A stretch of DNA of 64,000 nucleotides from Agrostemma githago (Eukaryota > Streptophyta > Magnoliopsida > Caryophyllales > Caryophyllaceae): positions 25,574,844-25,638,843 of the forward strand of contig OY288243.1 of assembly GCA_958450325.1 (NCBI GenBank), written 5' to 3'. Positions 12,201 to 25,601 of this stretch are shown here, in pieces (position 1 is the first letter of the stretch; the number at the start of each line of letters is the position of its first letter). The notes beneath the pieces are model-generated. The model was given only the letters and a program-made list of their open reading frames with translations. It had not been told where the DNA came from and made no database searches. Made by a program: the position numbers and the translations under genes.

Positions 12201-13366
12201 TCTCGTAAAAGCGATAAAAATACCGAAACATACAAATTTTCAACTTTTATAAATTTTCCAGATTATATGACATACATATATTGTCAAAATTAAAATTATA
12301 ATTATATACATCCAATTACACAAATAAAATCATGCAATACCGAGTAACATCGACGTTACCTCTAACCTAAATCCGAGTTGATTATAAATTCGTCGGCTTC
12401 GAGATCAGACAGGAATCCTAATTCACATGACATACATGGTACAAAAATACCATGAGAAAACTAAATGAATCAAGTTAAATAACGATCGGAAATAACATCG
12501 ATTATTACCTTAACGAAGGGAAAAGAAAATCGATAATTTAGAAGATGAAAATACGACGATCAAAGCTTGATTATGGATGAAAATGGCTGCTGAAAATGGG
12601 CAGGAACACCAGCCAAAAAGAGGGAGAAATAAGAGGTTTTTGTTAAAATAAAATTGATGTAAAAATGAATAAGAAAAATATGAAAGGATGGTGGATGAAT
12701 GAAGCATTAAAATTAATAAAAACAATGTGAATGTAGTCTTAAAATTTCAGCCAAAATGAATGTGATGGTAGCATGAAAAGCTTGTAATTTAAGCATGTAA
12801 ATCAATTAAAGAGAAAAATATCTTTTTACTTAAAGTTTAAACATAAAGTGTTATGTAAATAAAAGTTGTAATCAAATGTGTTACTACATGGTGTCACGGT
12901 CCAAAAAGGTCTCTTTTTAGTTGTAGGTTGATAAAAATAAGGATAATAAAATTATTAAAAGCATTTCAAAGCAATTCGAGTAAAACGCGCGTTCGAAAAT
13001 ATGTACGAAACTTCGTAATAAAATCATTAAAGGCTAAATTTTCGTAAATAAAATATTGCTTAGTAGAAAATATTATATAAATATATCTAGACATTTGTAG
13101 GAAAAGGAATAGCTTAAATCAGAGTTTAAAAACGTTAATTCGTAGAGAAGTAGAATTCCTCGCAGAAAAATAATTAGTTTACGAAGAAAATCAAATAAAT
13201 AGATTTAAAAGAATTAAAATCTTTCAAAATAAAAATAAATACCATTAGACACAAAAATGAAAATAGAGCTTGGAATAATGATGAAACATAAGGTCGAAAT
13301 GTGACAGAGTTATGACGAAGTCATAACGGAAATGATAAAAATGCTAGAAAAATAGCGGGTGTTACA

Positions 13367-13383
13367 ATTCTCCCCACTAAAAG
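13367..13383 (-). other. Polypurine tract at LTR1
   Basis: On the minus strand CTTTTAGTGGGGAGAAT directly precedes the LTR start TGTAACACCCG. It is the expected plus-strand priming site. An identical block adjoins LTR2 at 25602-25618. Confidence 0.75.
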
Positions 13384-15102
13384 AAAGTTTCTTCCTTGAA
13401 ACTAAGAATAAGCAGAAGGAAATCAAGATTAGCCCACTCGAAAAGATGAGGATACAAATTTGTATAAGAACTTGCTTTAAAAGAAAATTTAATAACTTTC
13501 AAAGTGATACGAAATCGAGCGCAAATATCTATTCCAAGAGGAACTGGACTAAGCTACTCGGAGTTTAAAATCTTCTAAATTAGTGAAATCGTAAAGTAAA
13601 GTTATTTGATAAAATAACGACGCTAAATAGCATTTGTAACGAGCTTGAAGAAAATAGGGTAACCAAAATATTTCGAACTTGAATATACAAAATAATTTCG
13701 ACAACGTTTTAAATAATCCTATAGAAATCGAAGTATTTGGAAATATGAAAGTCTTCATAAAATTCCGATCGCTTGAAAATCAAAAATTGAAATAATTTAA
13801 GATGAATTATTAATGCATTTTGAAGCTGATCTAAATATAAATATCAACCAAAGATAAAACAAAAGTGAAGTATAAAGTTCTTAAATTATAATTCAAAAAT
13901 TATTAAATTTCACGACATCCAAAAAGTTTAAGTTAGTCAAAATTTTTACAAAACGGGCAAAATCACAATTAGAAATTATAACTCAAAATGTTAAAATTTT
14001 ACGATAATCCATTTTTTTTAAACAAGTCAAACTTTTTATTAAAATTGGAAGTTCGAAAAAAATGGTCAACGGATAAAAAGAACAAGGATAAATAAATTAA
14101 AAATAAGAGCTTACAAAATCGATAGAGGTCGAAGGGATTAGAAGCAGATGCGGTAACAGAATTCAAGTGAAGCAGAATAGAAGGCGGAGTTTAGAGTAAA
14201 AAAGAACTCTCAAGGATTATAGAAGAAATTAACCATCTCCAGATTCCTAGCACGATTCTCACAAACACGGTGCCCAATTGGCCCATCAAATAACGCTAAG
14301 TCCAATATCGGCACAGGGTGGTCCTACTCAATCTACCACCTCCAAAATGATCAATTGTCACCGCCTCCAAAATTAAGTCTTAAATACTTATATAATCTTT
14401 CAATTAGTATGGTAAGAACCCTCAAATGATTTAGACTAATCCATTAATTACGATTCCAGTGGTTATCAAAACATATCCAAACTCGTAATCACTAAGGCTC
14501 ATAAATTCAAAGCTCATAAGGTATAAACTCGAGGTATACTTCAAATTTCTCGAGTAAGGAACATTAAATAAAATCCACCAATTAACAATGCTCGAGTACA
14601 AAATCGTCAAAAATGATCACCAACATATTTATAATGCCACAAGTACAGAAGTTGGGAAAGTACAACAAGTCCTCAAACACGCTCAAACCTATAGGTAATG
14701 GCGCAAACACTCACATCTTCGAACACGTCATTCGACTAAGGTTTCAGAGAATTCCACCAAATTTCATATCGTAACAGCGAAACCACCAAAATATTAACTC
14801 AACGAAGCCACAATCTCGTTGGTCTAAGGGTTTTGAACTATAAATCCATCAAGATGATTCGCATTAAGTATTCCTCAAAACAACGCGATAAATACAACCT
14901 CTAATTGTAACATGTTTCTCCTTTTCAAGGTTAACAACAATTTATCCAAGTTAGATCAATCAACTCCAAAGTTTATAGGTTACAACCTTAAACAACGATC
15001 AACGATCTAATCCTTAACAAACACACGGGTAATCTATGTCAACCAAAATTTCTAACGATATTAATGAAAACCTTCGATGGTACCACAACACTCAGGTTAA
15101 CA

Positions 15103-15107
15103 CTTTA
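15103..15107. repeat. Target-site duplication CTTTA of the nested solo LTR (left copy)
   Basis: CTTTA is repeated at 18914-18918, directly after GGGGATTACA. The undisturbed site, with a single CTTTA, is at 27578-27582 in the right internal domain. Confidence 0.9.
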
Positions 15108-18100
15108 TGTAACACCCCAGATTTTATAAATTTAATTAAATTAAAATTTTGTTTGTATTTTAAATTTTATTTTTACGATTTAACTCGTCATTCTTAAAAA
15201 TTTTATAAAACGAATTTACCGTTTAATCGTTTCAACTCCTAAATTCCATTTGTCTCGGAAACTCTTTCTTATATTTAAAACATATTTTTATTTCTGTTTT
15301 GATTCATTTTATAAATTTAATTTAATTCTTATCGATAGCCTATTTCGGCGATTTAATTTCTAAATTCTTTTATTTAATTATATTTAAGCTCGAATTTCTA
15401 TTTTCGACTCGAAATTCGTTATTTTTAAAGTTTCGTCAAAATATTCATTTGTTTTTCTCGAGAAATCAATTTAATTCATTTCGTCGAAAAATTTATTATT
15501 TATCGAGAAATATTATTTCATTGTCTAATTATTTAATTCTATAAGCTCCGTTTTCGTCTCAAATACTTTATTTACTCATTTTATTTGACGGCCCGATTAT
15601 TTATTAATGTTATTAACTCGCTTTAATTCGATTTCGTGGGTCAGTCAACTTATCGTTACGGAATTCGTTTCTCACCCGATTCATTTAATCATTCCGTATT
15701 ACTCCGTATTCATTTAATCTGTAATTCTTACTCACTTAATGTGATGTTTATCCTTTTCTTTTCCTCTATGAAAACGTTCATCTCCCTTTACCCCTTTACT
15801 GACTCATTCACTCTCCCTTTTATTATTCTTCCACCGTTTCTATTCCTCATCATTCTTCCCCCTTCTCTTTTTATTTTTTTCACCGCTGCTCCTTCCTCTT
15901 CTCTTCTCCTTCTTCTTCACCTGTTTCGCCCTTTTTCCGTTCGCTGCTGCTGCAGTTCTTCGCTGCTGCTGTTGCGCCCAGCTGCTGTTGTGCTCCTTTG
16001 CCGCTGCTGTTGCGTCCTGTTTTTCCCCCTCTGTTTTTCTCTATTTTGGATGCGATTTGGTTCTGATCTGCTTTACTGCGCGGTTGCTGTTACTGCTATG
16101 TGGTTACGTTCCCTTCTCAGTTTTCTTCTTCTTCTCTTGTATGATTTTCTCGCTGCTTTGTTGTTGATTAGTTTCCCTTTGTTCCTTGTATCGATGATGC
16201 TGTCCGATGTCACTCGGTCCTTCTCGCCTTGCTGCTGCCGCGTTTTGTTGCTCTGCTTTTCGTTCGCGCGCGCTCCTGCTGCTGTTTGTTCGCCGTCGTG
16301 CTTCTACTTTCACCTTGCTCGGAGTTAGTAATGAAGGTAATTCTCCTCCTTTTTCCCGCTGTTCACGATTGTTTTTGCTGTTTCTCATTGTTCACGTCGT
16401 TTCGGTTTGTCTTGTCCTTGTTGTTCAATCTTGTGTGACGCCTTCTGCTGTTGTATTGGTTCGTTGCCCCTCGTCTTTCTGCTGCTGCGTTATTGATGCA
16501 GATTTCTGTCGATAATCTACTGTTCTTTTGGCTTCGTATCAGTTGTTAGTCGATGTTATTGCTTCATTTTGTATCGCTGCTGCTGTTTCAGTTACTAGCA
16601 TTTTTGCTGCTATATAATTCAATTTCGGTCCTGTTTCTCATCTTCCTTTTTCTCGGTCTTCTCTCATTTTCTGTCTCGACTTTCGAGTCGTTCTTGTTAC
16701 TTGTGTTTCCTGCTGTTCTACGTACCATTGCTGCTCCTGTTTCGTCACTTTTTGTCGTGGCTAATCGGTCTTGTTACTGTTGTTTTATCCAGTTCGGTTG
16801 TCAATTTTTTTCCTGTCTCTCTGTCTGTCTTCTCTTTCTCTTTTTCTTCTTCTTCTTCTTCGCTCGTTTTCATCCTGTTTCGGTTTTCGTCGTTTGTTAT
16901 TGTTAGCTGTTCGACTGCCGATGTTTCCTCCTGATTTGTGGCTCGTTCGTTCCTCAATTCGTTTGTCGATCCTTAATCCGGTTCCTTTATTTCTGTTTTT
17001 TTCCCGATTCCGTTGGAGTATGAAGTTTTACTGGAACGAGTGTTCAAGACGACTTTGGAATTCAAGTTTGGAGGTCGAGCTATTAGACGAGCAGATGTTT
17101 CGGGGTTATCTTTTCAACTCAAGGTAACTTTAGGACGTTACTCGATTTTATATTGTATGTTTGAGTAGTAGTATGTAGTAAATATTCTAACTTCGGTTTT
17201 CTTATTTTTAGCTATTTATTATTTGCTAATTATACTAATTTTAAATCGTATGCCTTTCAATATTTTTACAAGTTTTCGATATTGTTTTATAAATCGTTGG
17301 TAATTAAATTATTTATGATCGTTATAATATCTCGTTAGTTATCGTGACACTAGTAACCAATAATGTCGATTTCATATTTCGTCATATTTCGTTAATTTAT
17401 AATTTTCATTTAAAAATCGTATTTTTTATATTTTAATCGAAATTTCTATACTTGATAATAAATTTATTTTCGTTTTACGATTTATTCTAATAAATGAGAA
17501 AATAGTCGATTTTGTTTTAAATATATTTTTAGTCGAGACTATTTTCACTAATAATTTCCTATTTGTTTTCGATTGACTATTTTTATTAAAATCCATATTA
17601 TTTACTAATAAAAACTATCTGTTAAAAAAAAATTGAATTCTTCGTAAATTTCATTTCATTTATAAAGTTCGTCGACTCAATTAATTTTGAGATCGTTTAT
17701 CTTAAAACATCTCTTTTCTAAAATTTATAGTTTTAACTCGATTTCCTAGTTATTTATAAAATACTATATATTGACTTATTATATTTTGTTTATATTTTGA
17801 GTAACGAATTTAGAAATATATTAAAGTTGCAATAACGACGATAATAATAAAATGTTAATTTCGTTGAAAATGTTGTTTTTATACTTTTCACTTATTTTAA
17901 TCACTTACGTATTTTCTATAACAATTTTTCTATTTTAAGCAAGTTTCTAAAATTAGTAAGTTTCCCTTTATAGAAAGTTTCCCTTTTAGTATAAATGTTT
18001 ATTCCTTTTATCTTCTTATTATTCATAATTATTATATCTTTTGTATAATCGATAATGGCTGTTTTGGAGTTATGGAATGAGGACAAGTGTTTGGGTAGAG

Positions 18101-18913
18101 TAATACAGTTTAGGGTATACGTTTTGCCATCGACTATAAAGCTGGTGTGTCTATGTTGAGACGCATTGGTCGTTGAACTGAGCATGGTTTGTGTTCAGGA
18201 GAGTGTATGTTTACCTTAAACTAGGATATCGCATCGTGTAAGTCGCGTCGGGTTGAACTGGATATGGTTTGTATCCAGGAGGGGTGTGCACTACTTAAAC
18301 CAGGATCTCGCTGCACGCAGTCCTGTTATGGTTGAGTTGCCTAGTTAGAGACCGAAGTCTAATTTGTTTTGACTAAGTTCTCGAAGCTAGTTTGATTATT
18401 ATCCTAGTGAAAGTCTATTCCGTTGCACAGAGTGATTTCCATAACGCCATTTTTGAATATTATTATTATCGAATGATATTGACTTGCAGGTTTGCAAATG
18501 CTTTAAGTTTCGCTGAAAACTTATATTTATTATATCGTTTTAATTAATGTTTTCTCATTTTAATTATTTTGATATAGTAATACTATTTTTTTTCCATATG
18601 ATATAATATGGCTGGGAGAACGTCCGAGTTACTCCCCACTGACATGGCTGTTATGTTTATAACATGACAGGTATTTGCTGCTGGGTTTTGGGTGTGAGCT
18701 AGCGAGTAGCGTGGATCCTACTCTTTCTTCATTCTTGTAATTTATGGATTTGTATAAACTCGTTTGGAGATTTTACTTTAGCCCATTTGTAAAAAGAGGT
18801 CTCTGTATTGACTTACCATTTCTTTTAATAAGATATAGTTTGTCAGTATGTTTTAATCCCAACTTTACAGTGTTTCCGCCACTGTATTGCGTTAGATTTT
18901 CTAGGGGATTACA
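15108..18913 (+). mobile_element. Solo LTR of the LARD-like family (3.8 kb), plus strand
   Basis: Borders are TGTAACACCCCAG and CTAGGGGATTACA with CTTTA on both sides and an empty site in the sister copy. The right-hand part (about 17900-18913) matches the reverse complement of the tandem-LARD LTRs closely, for example GCACGCAGTCCTGTTATGGT against 8555-8580 and 22735-22760. The first few hundred bases look more like the LTR at 1811-4810. It stands in the opposite orientation to its host element. No internal domain is present, so it is a solo LTR left by recombination. Confidence 0.88.
15760..17015 (+). repeat. Pyrimidine-rich (CTT/CTG) leader-like block in the solo LTR
   Basis: More than a kilobase is dominated by C and T with CTGCTG and TTCTTC runs. 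Open frames across it (such as 15636-16328 and 16553-16906) encode only Leu/Phe/Ser/Cys-rich strings from composition. A good 5' splice-site match, CTCAAG|GTAACT, lies just past it at 17124. The other LTRs have a shorter C/T-rich block in the same place. Confidence 0.6.
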
Positions 18914-19947
18914 CTTTAAACAGTACTCTATGATCCCAAATATTCATGATGCATCCACCAAATAAGCATTAGGTAAGAATCCCAAAGTGATATTATTATT
19001 TACACTTGATTAGGTTCTATGTTGGGTATTAGGTATCCATCAAAATATGATATAATTCTCACTATCCAATAATTTACTCAACTCTTAGTCCTCTCTACGA
19101 TCAAGTAATTCTTGACCCAAGTTTGAGCAATCTCTATGGTATAATCCTAATTCAATTAATCAATTAATACCATTCAAATCAATTCCTCAAAAGCTCACTA
19201 GATTAGATAACAGGGCACAACTCACAATCCTCAAACCATTAGTAATAAAAAGTTGACTAAACCTACAACATATTACTTCTAAAAAGGTTCACTAAGACAG
19301 AATTTGGTCTAACCAAAGAATCTCAAAAGGGAAGATGGTAAAGTAGAAGAATAGAACAAGGACTTACCAAAAAAAATGAAGATGAGAATATAAGAGAAGA
19401 ATTGGGAAAAGCATAGGGTGGAAGATGAAAGAAAAGAATCAATGATCCTAGATACTTCAGATCACGAACCAGAGAAGAATCTTCGGGCCTGCAGAGTTCA
19501 TTGGGGAACTCGTTGGATTTCTTCAATTTCGAGTAGAGGAACAAGCACACTAGTATTGAGTCGCTCCATCTGGATCCAAAGTGATTTCACATCTGAGTCT
19601 ACTGCACCATGATGGAACTGGGATCTACTCTTGACCATCTGGCCTGTAGCTTAAGTAAACTGAACCGGAGCTAAAAGTCACCATCAACATCTTTCTTGGA
19701 GCACCAAGTTGTCCACTCGAGTCAGCAGGCGTTGAGAGTTCTAAGACGGTCTTGTCCCGATCTGGAGCAGCATCCTATCAACATCTTGTTCATTCGTCTT
19801 CTTCCAACAAAAGCAACAAATATTCAATGCTAATCATTGAGTTCAGGAACAGATAATCTTAACAGTTAAGTCCTTATCTGTTTCTACCCATTTCTAACAA
19901 TATTTTTTTTATTTACTGTTTAAATAAATTACTGGTATTTTCCCTAA

Positions 19948-22084
19948 CACTACTACAAATGAGCACTTGGGCCACGGTTGAATTCGTTGCAAAAGTGATA
20001 AATTTTCGTGGCTAAAGTACTTTGCCACGGAAAGACCATCCATGGCGCAAGTGGCCGTGACAAACAAATAGCCACGGGAAAAAAAAGGTGACAAGTATTG
20101 ATTTTATTGCCACGGAGTCTCCCGTGGCTAGAATTAATTTTTTGCCACGGATTATCCCGTGGCTAATTATGTTTGTAGCAAAACATTTATTCCGGTGAAA
20201 AAATATATAATAAATTAAATAAATTAATAACCGTAAGAATTCTCTACCCCTATAGTAGTCACATATGGAACGATTACAAGCTTTATAGCTGAGTCATTCC
20301 AATATTATTTAATTCACCATACGCATCGAAGGGCCTTCCCAGGAGGTCACCCATCTTAACACTACTCTCACTCAAGCACGCTTAACTGTGGAGTTCTTAT
20401 GGCCAGCTACCGGAAATGAAATTGAACTTTATTGACGTAATCATTGGTTTGAATTCTTTTAAAGTGATGTTTTTTTCACAAACTACATTTACTTTTGAGT
20501 AATTATTTTTTTCCCCAATGATTTACATATTATGACTAAAAAACTATTATTCCGAAAAAAAGGAGTTTCGAAGTTGATTTTCGGACTCATGATTTCATTA
20601 ATTTATCGATATTTCTATTTTAGTTTCTATTTTCCACGTTCTTTTATTGCTAGTTATTTCGATATGTTTTTTTCTTTTCGTTATCGATCATTACTTTATT
20701 TCATCAGTTTTTTATCCTCATTAAGTTTTCTCTTGCCTACTTCATGTTTTCCCAAATTTTATTTTTCATAAAGTAAATTTTATTTTATATTCATTTTTTA
20801 AAATATCTTCCAAATAATATTATAGAACAGTTATTGAATTAAAAAGTTGCCGATAAATTAATTTTGGATTTTCTCACTATTAGTCCTTAATTTTTGTATT
20901 TTCTTACTTGTATTTGTTAATTATTTGATTTTCTTATTTATACCTCTCTTTTTTTTGAAAAATTATTTTGTCTGGTTTTTGAACATAGACACAACTTTCT
21001 AATACATTAATCTTTCTTCCAAACCAAACAACTTGAAAGACAATTAAATTACAAAAATAATTATTGTTTTCCCAGTCAAAGTTAATTCCATAAAAATATA
21101 TAGACTGATAAGAATTCTTAAATACGAATTTAATAAAGCAATTTTTTTCACAATGAAAATATTGTAAGAGAATCAATAATTTGGAAAAAAATCATTCTCA
21201 GTCACTTTCTTTTTTAAGTTGTTTGTCTTAAAAAGAAGTGTATGTATTACATGTGAAAACATTAATTAATTAATTAATTAATTAAGCGGTAAAAATGAAA
21301 GAATCTTAAATAATATTAGACGTCTCAATGATCGATGATCAATCGCATGCTTCTTTTACTTGATATGCTATGTACGCCACATTTTGGCTAGCATATATAA
21401 CACTATGTAAATGTTAGTTGTTTTTCAAAAGTCATACTTAAGATTATAGTATTTTAATAAAACATGTTGTCAAATTAAAAGAAATCAATTACTTCAAAAA
21501 TGATGATTAGTAAAAAAAATCAACAAATTAGACAACCAAAGTTGTATTTAATTTTAGAAAAAATCAAATTTTTTTTCTTAAAATAAACTAAATTTAATAA
21601 TACCAATTTTTCATTAATAAAATAATTTCAAAGTTAATATTTTTTTTTCATATTATCTTTAACTTTGAATTTTAATGAATTTTTTAAGATCATTATTTGA
21701 CACTCGGCTTAACTTGAAAGTAATATGATTAAAGTTTGGAGAACCATTAGCCACATGCATTTATTAAATCTGTGGTTAAAAATTAATTTCGCCACGGGAG
21801 TATATTATGTCGTGGCTAAATAATATTTGCCACTGAACAAATTCGTGGCTAAACATATTTTTGCCATGGGTGTGGCATCTTTCGTGGCAAGAGTGATTAT
21901 TGGCCACGATTTTAATAAAATTTGTGGCGCAAGTGAATTTTTGCCATGGGAAAAAATTTTCCCGTGGCATATTTTTTTTTCCCAAATAGCGAATCAAAAT
22001 TTTCCCGTGGCTAGGTAAAATCTAGCCACAAATAACAAATTCCCGTGGCATAATTCGTGGCGCAAGTGCCAATTTGTTGTAGTG
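19948..22084. mobile_element. Non-autonomous CACTA (En/Spm) element, 2.1 kb
   Basis: It begins CACTACTACAAATGAGCACTTG and ends GCAAGTGCC...TTGTTGTAGTG, a terminal inverted repeat with the CACTA signature. A 3-bp duplication TAA flanks it (19945-19947 and 22085-22087), and the sister internal domain has the empty site at 28609-28611. Both ends carry many short subterminal repeats of GCCACGG / CCGTGGC in both orientations, as is usual for CACTA transposase binding regions. No transposase is encoded. The open frames at 20532, 20934 and 21776-22018 are AT-rich or lie in the subterminal repeats. Confidence 0.9.
20314..20405 (-). repeat. 5S rRNA-derived sequence inside the CACTA element
   Basis: On the minus strand the block contains AGTTAAGCGTGCTTG (box A region), GAGAGTAGT, then GATGGGTGACCTCCTGGGAAG (intermediate element and box C region). 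These are the conserved middle and 3' half of plant 5S rRNA, in the right order and spacing. The first third of 5S is poor or missing and several positions differ, so it is not a functional rRNA gene. It could be a 5S-derived SINE or Cassandra-type fragment captured by the CACTA element. Confidence 0.8.
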
Positions 22085-22116
22085 TAATTTCAGGTGTAAG
22101 CGTCGGGAGCAGTAAT

Positions 22117-22128
22117 GCTCTGATACCA
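22117..22128 (-). other. Primer binding site (tRNA-iMet) of the left unit
   Basis: Minus strand TGGTATCAGAGC, two bases from the end of LTR2. It shows LTR2 acts as the 5' LTR for the left internal domain. Confidence 0.85.
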
Positions 22129-22130
22129 AC

Positions 22131-25100
22131 TGTAATCCCCTAGATTTTCGAATGCAATACAGTGGCGGAAACACTATAGAGTCGGGATTATAACACGCTG
22201 TAACTATGTTTTTATAAAAATATAAATGGTAAAGTCAAACGTTAGGCCCTAAATAAAATGGCCAAAATTAAACAAATCCACAAAGGGGTTTAACAATCCA
22301 CATAACATAATTATTAAAATTAATCGAGCAAGGATCATGACTGCCCGCTAGCCCACACCCGGAAACATGCATACCTGTCATGTTAAAAACATAACAGCCA
22401 CAATCAGTGAAGAGCAACGTCAACGTTCTCCCAGCCGTATAACAGGATTTTAAAACAGTAATTACTAATATAGGAAAAAAAGTCAAAATGGAAAACAGTA
22501 AAACAGCATATTAAAATAAGCTTTCAGCGCGAAATGGAATAATCAAATGGGTTTCCGAAGAAACATAAAAATATTTGCCAACCTGCAAACCAATTTTACC
22601 GATAACAATAAAAATATTCAAAATGGCGTTACGGATAGGATTAATGCAGAATCTAGACTTTCACTAGGACAATACTAAACTAGCTTCGAGAACTTAGTCA
22701 AAACAAATCAGACTTCGGTCTCTAACTAGGCAACTCAACCATAACAGGACTGCGTGCAGCGAGGTCCTGGTTTAAGTAGTGCACACCCCTCCTGGATACA
22801 AACCATATCCAGTTCAACCCGACACGACTTACACGATGCGATATCTAAGTTTAAGGTAAACATACACTCTCCTGAACACAAACCATGCTCAGTTCAACAA
22901 TCAATGTGTCCCACAATGACACACCAGCCTTACAGTTGATGGCAAAAACGTACATCCCATACTATATTACTCTAAACCCACACTTATCCTTATTCCATAA
23001 CTCCAAAACAAGCCATTATCGATATTTAAAAGATGTATTCAATATAAACAATAGGAGAACAAAAGAAAAATGAATCACTTTCCAAAAGAGAAAACTTTCT
23101 ATTTTAAGAAACTTATATTTTTAGAAACTTTACTAAAAATAGCATCATATCAAAATAGCGAAAATATTAGTTTATACTAACATCACATTTTTAGTAAACG
23201 ATGTAGATTTATAAAATTAGTACTTTCGGCCTGAACGATATTAATTCTTAAAACGAGAACATTTGAGTTAATGAAATTATTGAAACGTCATACAAGTGAT
23301 TATAAAATGATTTAGAAATGTTTTAAACATTTTAAATACTACTAATTAGGGTGTTTCCAAAATTTACAAAACTAAAATTCCCTAATTATTATTAGTTTCG
23401 ACAATACGATTATAAATCGGATTTTATGGCAAATGTCAAATTAAATATTTTTACGTCTTTTATTTAATTAAACCATTGAATATATTTAGAATATGTTAAG
23501 GGATGATTTAACTCTTAATGTTTCAGATTTAATTATTTTTAAAATAGCTAGAAAAATAAATCTTTTAGGTAAGACGAAGCATTTTGACGATAAATCGTAA
23601 TTTGTCCAAAAATCAATACTTATTAATGAAATAATTTAATAAATAGTATAAAAATTAAGTAAAATAGTTAAAATATATTTATGGACATTCTGTCCAGAAA
23701 AGAAAATTTTCCAAAATCCTACAACTCGGTTTTTAAAGCGTTTTCTCGTTAATCGTCCAATCTCGACAATAACGATTAATAAAAATAGTAATTACACAAC
23801 GATTTAAGTATTAATGTCTAAAAATTATTATTAAACCTAAAAATCATCATTTTCCAGAATATACTAATTCTCCAGATTTTCCAAAGTTCCAGATTTACCA
23901 AATCCCGTCAAAATCGTCTTTAAAACCCGTTTTCACAATTAACGATTCTATTAACAAAACTTATCGTTCCTAACACTTTATTAAGGCACTAAAAATCATA
24001 AAATTACATTTTAATATGAAATCATCAGAATCATAATTTTTCCAGATTTAAACCAAAGACCAAAAATCGAGAATTTAAACGACAAACACGGTTTTAACGA
24101 TACACGATGATTTAAAGTGATTAATTAATTCATCCACTTAACAATTCTGAAAAATTATGAAAACATTCAGAAATTTCTATTTCATCGGAAAGTTTCACCA
24201 CGTCAAAAATCAGATTAAAATAAAATGTTTAAGTACTAGAACTAAAAATCGGCTTTTAATAGTTTTTGTCCGATAACGGTAATAATTCAATAATCGATAT
24301 CAAAAATACCAGAAAAATACTAAATTATTAAAAATCATCAAAAACAACAATTTTCCTGAATATAAACATATATTACATGTTTAGGCCGTATATTATGATT
24401 TTACAAACTAATATGACGATTTAATCGTTAATCTCGTAAAAGCGATAAAAATACCGAAACATACAAATTTTCAACTTTTATAAATTTTCCAGATTATATG
24501 ACATACATATATTGTCAAAAATAAAATTATAATTATATACATCCAATTACACAAATAAAATCATGCAATACCGAGTAACATCGACGTTACCTCTAACCCA
24601 AATCCGAGTTGATTATAAATTCGTCGGCTTCCGGATCAAACAGGAATCCTAATTCACATGACATACATGGTACAAAAATACCATGAGAAAACTAAAAGAA
24701 TCAAGGTAAATAACGATCGAAAATAACATCGATTATTACCTTAACGAAGGGAAAAGAAAATCGATAATTTAGAAGATGAAAATACGATGATCAAAGCTTG
24801 ATTATGGATGAAAATGGCTGCTGAAAATGGGCAGGAACACCAGCCAAAAAGAGGGAGAAAGAAGAGGTTTTTGTTAAAATAAAATTGATGTAAAAATGAA
24901 TAAGAAAAATATGAAAAGATGGTGGATGAATGAAGCATTAAAATTGATAAAAACAATGTGAATGTAGTCTTAAAATTTCAGCCAAAATGAATGTGATGGT
25001 AGCATGAAAAGCTTGTAATTTAAGCATGTAAATCAATTAAAGAGAAAAATATCTTTTTACTTAAAGTTTAAACATAAAGTGTTACGTAAATAAAAGTTGT

Positions 25101-25601
25101 AATCAAATGTGTTACTACATGGTGTCACGGTCCAAAAAGATCTCGTTTTAGTTGTAGGTTTATAAAAATAAGGATAATAAAATTATTAAAAGCATTTCAA
25201 AGCAATTCGAGTAAACCGCGCGTTCGAAAATAATTATTTACGAAACTTCGTAATAAAATCATTAAAGGCTAAATTTTCGTAAATAAAATATTTCTTAGTT
25301 GAAAACATTATATAAATATATCTAGACATTTGTAGGAAAAGGAATAGCTTAAATTAGAGTTTAAAAACGTTAATTCGTAGAGAAGTAGAATTCCTCGCAG
25401 AAAAATAATTAGTTTACGAAGAAAATCAAATAAATAAATTTAAAAGAATTAAAATCTTTCAAAATAAAAATAAATACCATTAGACTCAAAAATGAAAATA
25501 GAGCTTGGAATAATGATGAAACATAAGGTCGAAATGTGACAGAGTTATGACGAAGTCATAACGGAAATGATAAAAATGCTAGAAAAATAGCGGGTGTTAC
25601 A
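22131..25601 (-). repeat. LTR2 (middle LTR) of the tandem LARD
   Basis: 3471 bp, TGTAATCCCCTAG to GCGGGTGTTACA in plus reading. It has a PBS on its left and a polypurine tract on its right, so it is shared by the two units. It keeps the uninterrupted site for the chromovirus insertion (GGACTGCGTGCAGCG at about 22747). Confidence 0.9.

Larger units (their letters stand above)
7945..13366 (-). repeat. LTR1 of the tandem LARD, split by a nested element
   Basis: Borders are TGTAATCCCC (plus, 7945) and GGTGTTACA (13366). Removing the insertion at 8579-10517 and one copy of its 5-bp duplication leaves 3478 bp, against 3471 and 3474 bp for LTR2 and LTR3. On the minus strand it is the last LTR (3' LTR). 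Small open frames such as 8082-8300 and 12510-12725 recur in the other LTR copies with changes and are not called genes. Confidence 0.88.
13367..22130 (-). mobile_element. Left internal domain of the tandem LARD (non-coding, with two later insertions)
   Basis: It is collinear with the right internal domain 25602-28654, with three differences: a solo LTR (15108-18913), a CACTA element (19948-22084), and absence of about 240 bp present at roughly 25905-26155 on the right. I found no gag or pol motif. Open frames at 19323-19550 (minus) and 19418-19612 (plus) recur almost unchanged in the right copy. Because the two copies share recent ancestry, this does not prove coding. Confidence 0.85.

Noticed and set aside
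12510..12725. 71-codon minus frame seen in three LTRs
   Set aside because: Same LTR position in each; the copy at 31265 has altered ends. It covers the leader/splice-donor region, so it is more likely non-coding.
15636..17127. Several overlapping Leu/Phe/Ser/Cys-rich frames
   Set aside because: Low-complexity C/T-rich DNA in a solo LTR; no domain, and overlapping in all frames.
20314..20405. Functional 5S rRNA gene
   Set aside because: The first third of 5S is degenerate, and the piece lies singly inside a transposon.
21776..22018. Frames on both strands at the CACTA right end
   Set aside because: They are translations of the subterminal GCCACGG repeats.
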